Source: JBHPGW01 sp042569785 | GTDB lineage: Bacteria > Planctomycetota > Phycisphaerae > Sedimentisphaerales > Anaerobacaceae | Direction: 5' to 3' | Length of the DNA stretch: 8,547 nucleotides | NCBI GenBank assembly: GCA_042569785.1 | Contig: JBHPGW010000096.1 | Coordinates: 1-8,547, forward strand | The notes under the pieces: model-generated | Told to the model about the DNA's origin: nothing | Database searches by the model: none | Seen by the model: the letters and a program-made list of their open reading frames with translations, nothing else | Part shown: positions 7,453-8,547 of the stretch, one piece after another | How positions within the stretch are numbered: position 1 is the stretch's first letter | Layout: each line of letters begins with the position of its first letter | Program-made: the position numbers and the translations under genes

Positions 7453-8484
7453 GTGACTTTCGATGCGGATAAAGATTTAAAAGGTATGAGCCTTGCCGAA
7501 CTTGAACAGCTTTCGGTGGGGCTTGCCCAGAAAAAGTACATCGCCAAATATATCTTTTCGTTTATCCACAACAAAACCGCAGAAGAGATTTCCCAGATTT
7601 CTCCTCTCAGTAAAGCATTTCGTAATCAGCTGATCGATGACGGCTATTACATCTCGAATCTGCGCATCGTTGAAAAACTTGTTGATGCGGATGGTACAGT
7701 GAAATATCTCTTCGAACTGTTTGATAAGAATACGGTTGAGGCGGTTGTCTTATCAGATGGTAAGAGAAAAACTGTTTGCGTTTCGACTCAGGTCGGCTGT
7801 GCTGTGAACTGTCAATTCTGCGCAACAGGTAAGCTAAAGTTTAAACGCAACCTTACTGTCGGCGAAATACTTGACCAGGTATATATTGCCGGCCGAGATA
7901 ATGGCAGGATCAGTAATGTCGTTTACATGGGTATGGGCGAACCGATGTACAACTACGATAATGTGATCAAGTCTGTAAAACTGTTGATCGACCCGGCTGG
8001 TCAGAATTTTGCCATTCGACATTTAACGATCAGTACCTGCGGTATAGGCGAGGGTATATTGAAATTAGCTGACGAGGATATTCGTCCTCGGCTGGCGGTG
8101 TCGCTTAACGCAGCTTTCGATTCTATACGAACCAAACTGATGCCGATCAACAAGAGCTATTCCTTATCCGAACTGCTAAAGGCGTTAAGGGTTTATCAGC
8201 TCAGAACCAAACAGCGTGTGACAATTGAGTATGTATTGCTAAAAGATGTTAACGACTCAGACGCTGACGCGGAAGCTTTGGCCAGGATACTCAAGAGCAT
8301 AAAGTGCAATGTCAATCTAATAGGATACAACGCTCATCCGGGCAGCAAATTCCAGGCAAGTACCAAGGCCCCTGATTTCGCGTCAATATTGACCAGAGCT
8401 GGTATCGAGACGATAATCCGAGCAAAAATGGGGGCGAAGATCAAAGCGGCTTGCGGCCAACTGGGAGCGGATAAGCTAAAATAA
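7453..8484 (+). CDS. rlmN: RlmN, radical-SAM 23S rRNA A2503 C2-methyltransferase (dual tRNA m2A37 activity likely)
   Basis: RlmN methylates C2 of A2503 in 23S rRNA, and of A37 in some tRNAs, using two SAM molecules and a [4Fe-4S] cluster. The 343 residues are the normal length. The N-terminal helical RNA-binding part (1-100) includes DLKGMSLAELEQL. The radical-SAM motif is C116-x3-C120-x2-C123, preceded by C109 at the same spacing as in E. coli RlmN. GMGEP (160-164) is the SAM-binding motif, and the methyl-carrier cysteine is C334 in AACGQL. The start is GTG at 7453, two bases after the nifJ stop. The in-frame ATG at 7486 would cut the conserved N-terminal motif and has no well-spaced ribosome binding site. 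Translation is probably coupled to nifJ. The segment IGYNAHPGSKF (290-300) and the MGAKI before AACGQL differ from the common forms. Cfr, which methylates C8, is the alternative; the vertical, single-copy-like context and N-terminus favour RlmN. Confidence 0.94.
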   Translation: MTFDADKDLKGMSLAELEQLSVGLAQKKYIAKYIFSFIHNKTAEEISQISPLSKAFRNQLIDDGYYISNLRIVEKLVDADGTVKYLFELFDKNTVEAVVLSDGKRKTVCVSTQVGCAVNCQFCATGKLKFKRNLTVGEILDQVYIAGRDNGRISNVVYMGMGEPMYNYDNVIKSVKLLIDPAGQNFAIRHLTISTCGIGEGILKLADEDIRPRLAVSLNAAFDSIRTKLMPINKSYSLSELLKALRVYQLRTKQRVTIEYVLLKDVNDSDADAEALARILKSIKCNVNLIGYNAHPGSKFQASTKAPDFASILTRAGIETIIRAKMGAKIKAACGQLGADKLK

Positions 8485-8547
8485 AACTCCTCTCTAGAGC
8501 ATTTTAATATTTTCTGTTCGCATTTAGGCCGTCGTGAGGACAAGGCT

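Noticed and set aside
8492..8499. CTCTAGAG palindrome followed by a T-rich stretch after rlmN, as a possible terminator
   Set aside because: The palindrome leaves no loop, the stem is too short, and the T-rich stretch is interrupted. No intrinsic terminator is supported in the last 63 bases.

Overview
The window holds four complete protein-coding genes, all on the + strand, and one possible small overlapping gene. Base composition is moderate, coding is dense, and there are no RNA genes, CRISPR arrays, insertion sequences or other mobile features that I can see. A pyruvate:ferredoxin oxidoreductase points to an anaerobic bacterium. The first gene belongs to a type of large multi-pass membrane protein that I associate with Planctomycetes/Phycisphaerae-like genomes. 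That taxonomic guess is inference and only moderately secure.

Layout: bases 1-204 hold the likely 3' tail of an upstream gene and a leader with a weak promoter candidate. Bases 205-2538 encode a 777-residue membrane protein of GT-C glycosyltransferase-like architecture, function unknown. After 34 bases comes sppA (2573-3601), a membrane-anchored S49 signal peptide peptidase with an intact Ser/Lys dyad. A possible 41-codon ORF (3586-3711) overlaps the sppA 3' end. The sppA-nifJ gap (3602-3823) also contains a candidate promoter and a very strong Shine-Dalgarno sequence. nifJ (3824-7450) encodes a single-chain PFOR with all three [4Fe-4S] sites and the TPP, pyruvate and CoA motifs intact. rlmN (7453-8484) starts on GTG only two bases after the nifJ stop. 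The last 63 bases show no clear gene or terminator.

How the genes relate: the membrane protein and sppA probably form one envelope-related transcription unit. nifJ and rlmN form a second, tightly coupled unit joining acetyl-CoA/reduced-ferredoxin production to a radical-SAM rRNA methyltransferase. RlmN is itself an Fe-S enzyme that needs low-potential electrons, so the pairing makes biochemical sense, but a functional link is only inference. I see no clear new biological system here. The points most worth a second look are the small ORF between sppA and nifJ, the 19-residue N-terminal extension on PFOR, the uncharacterised membrane protein, and the nifJ-rlmN coupling.
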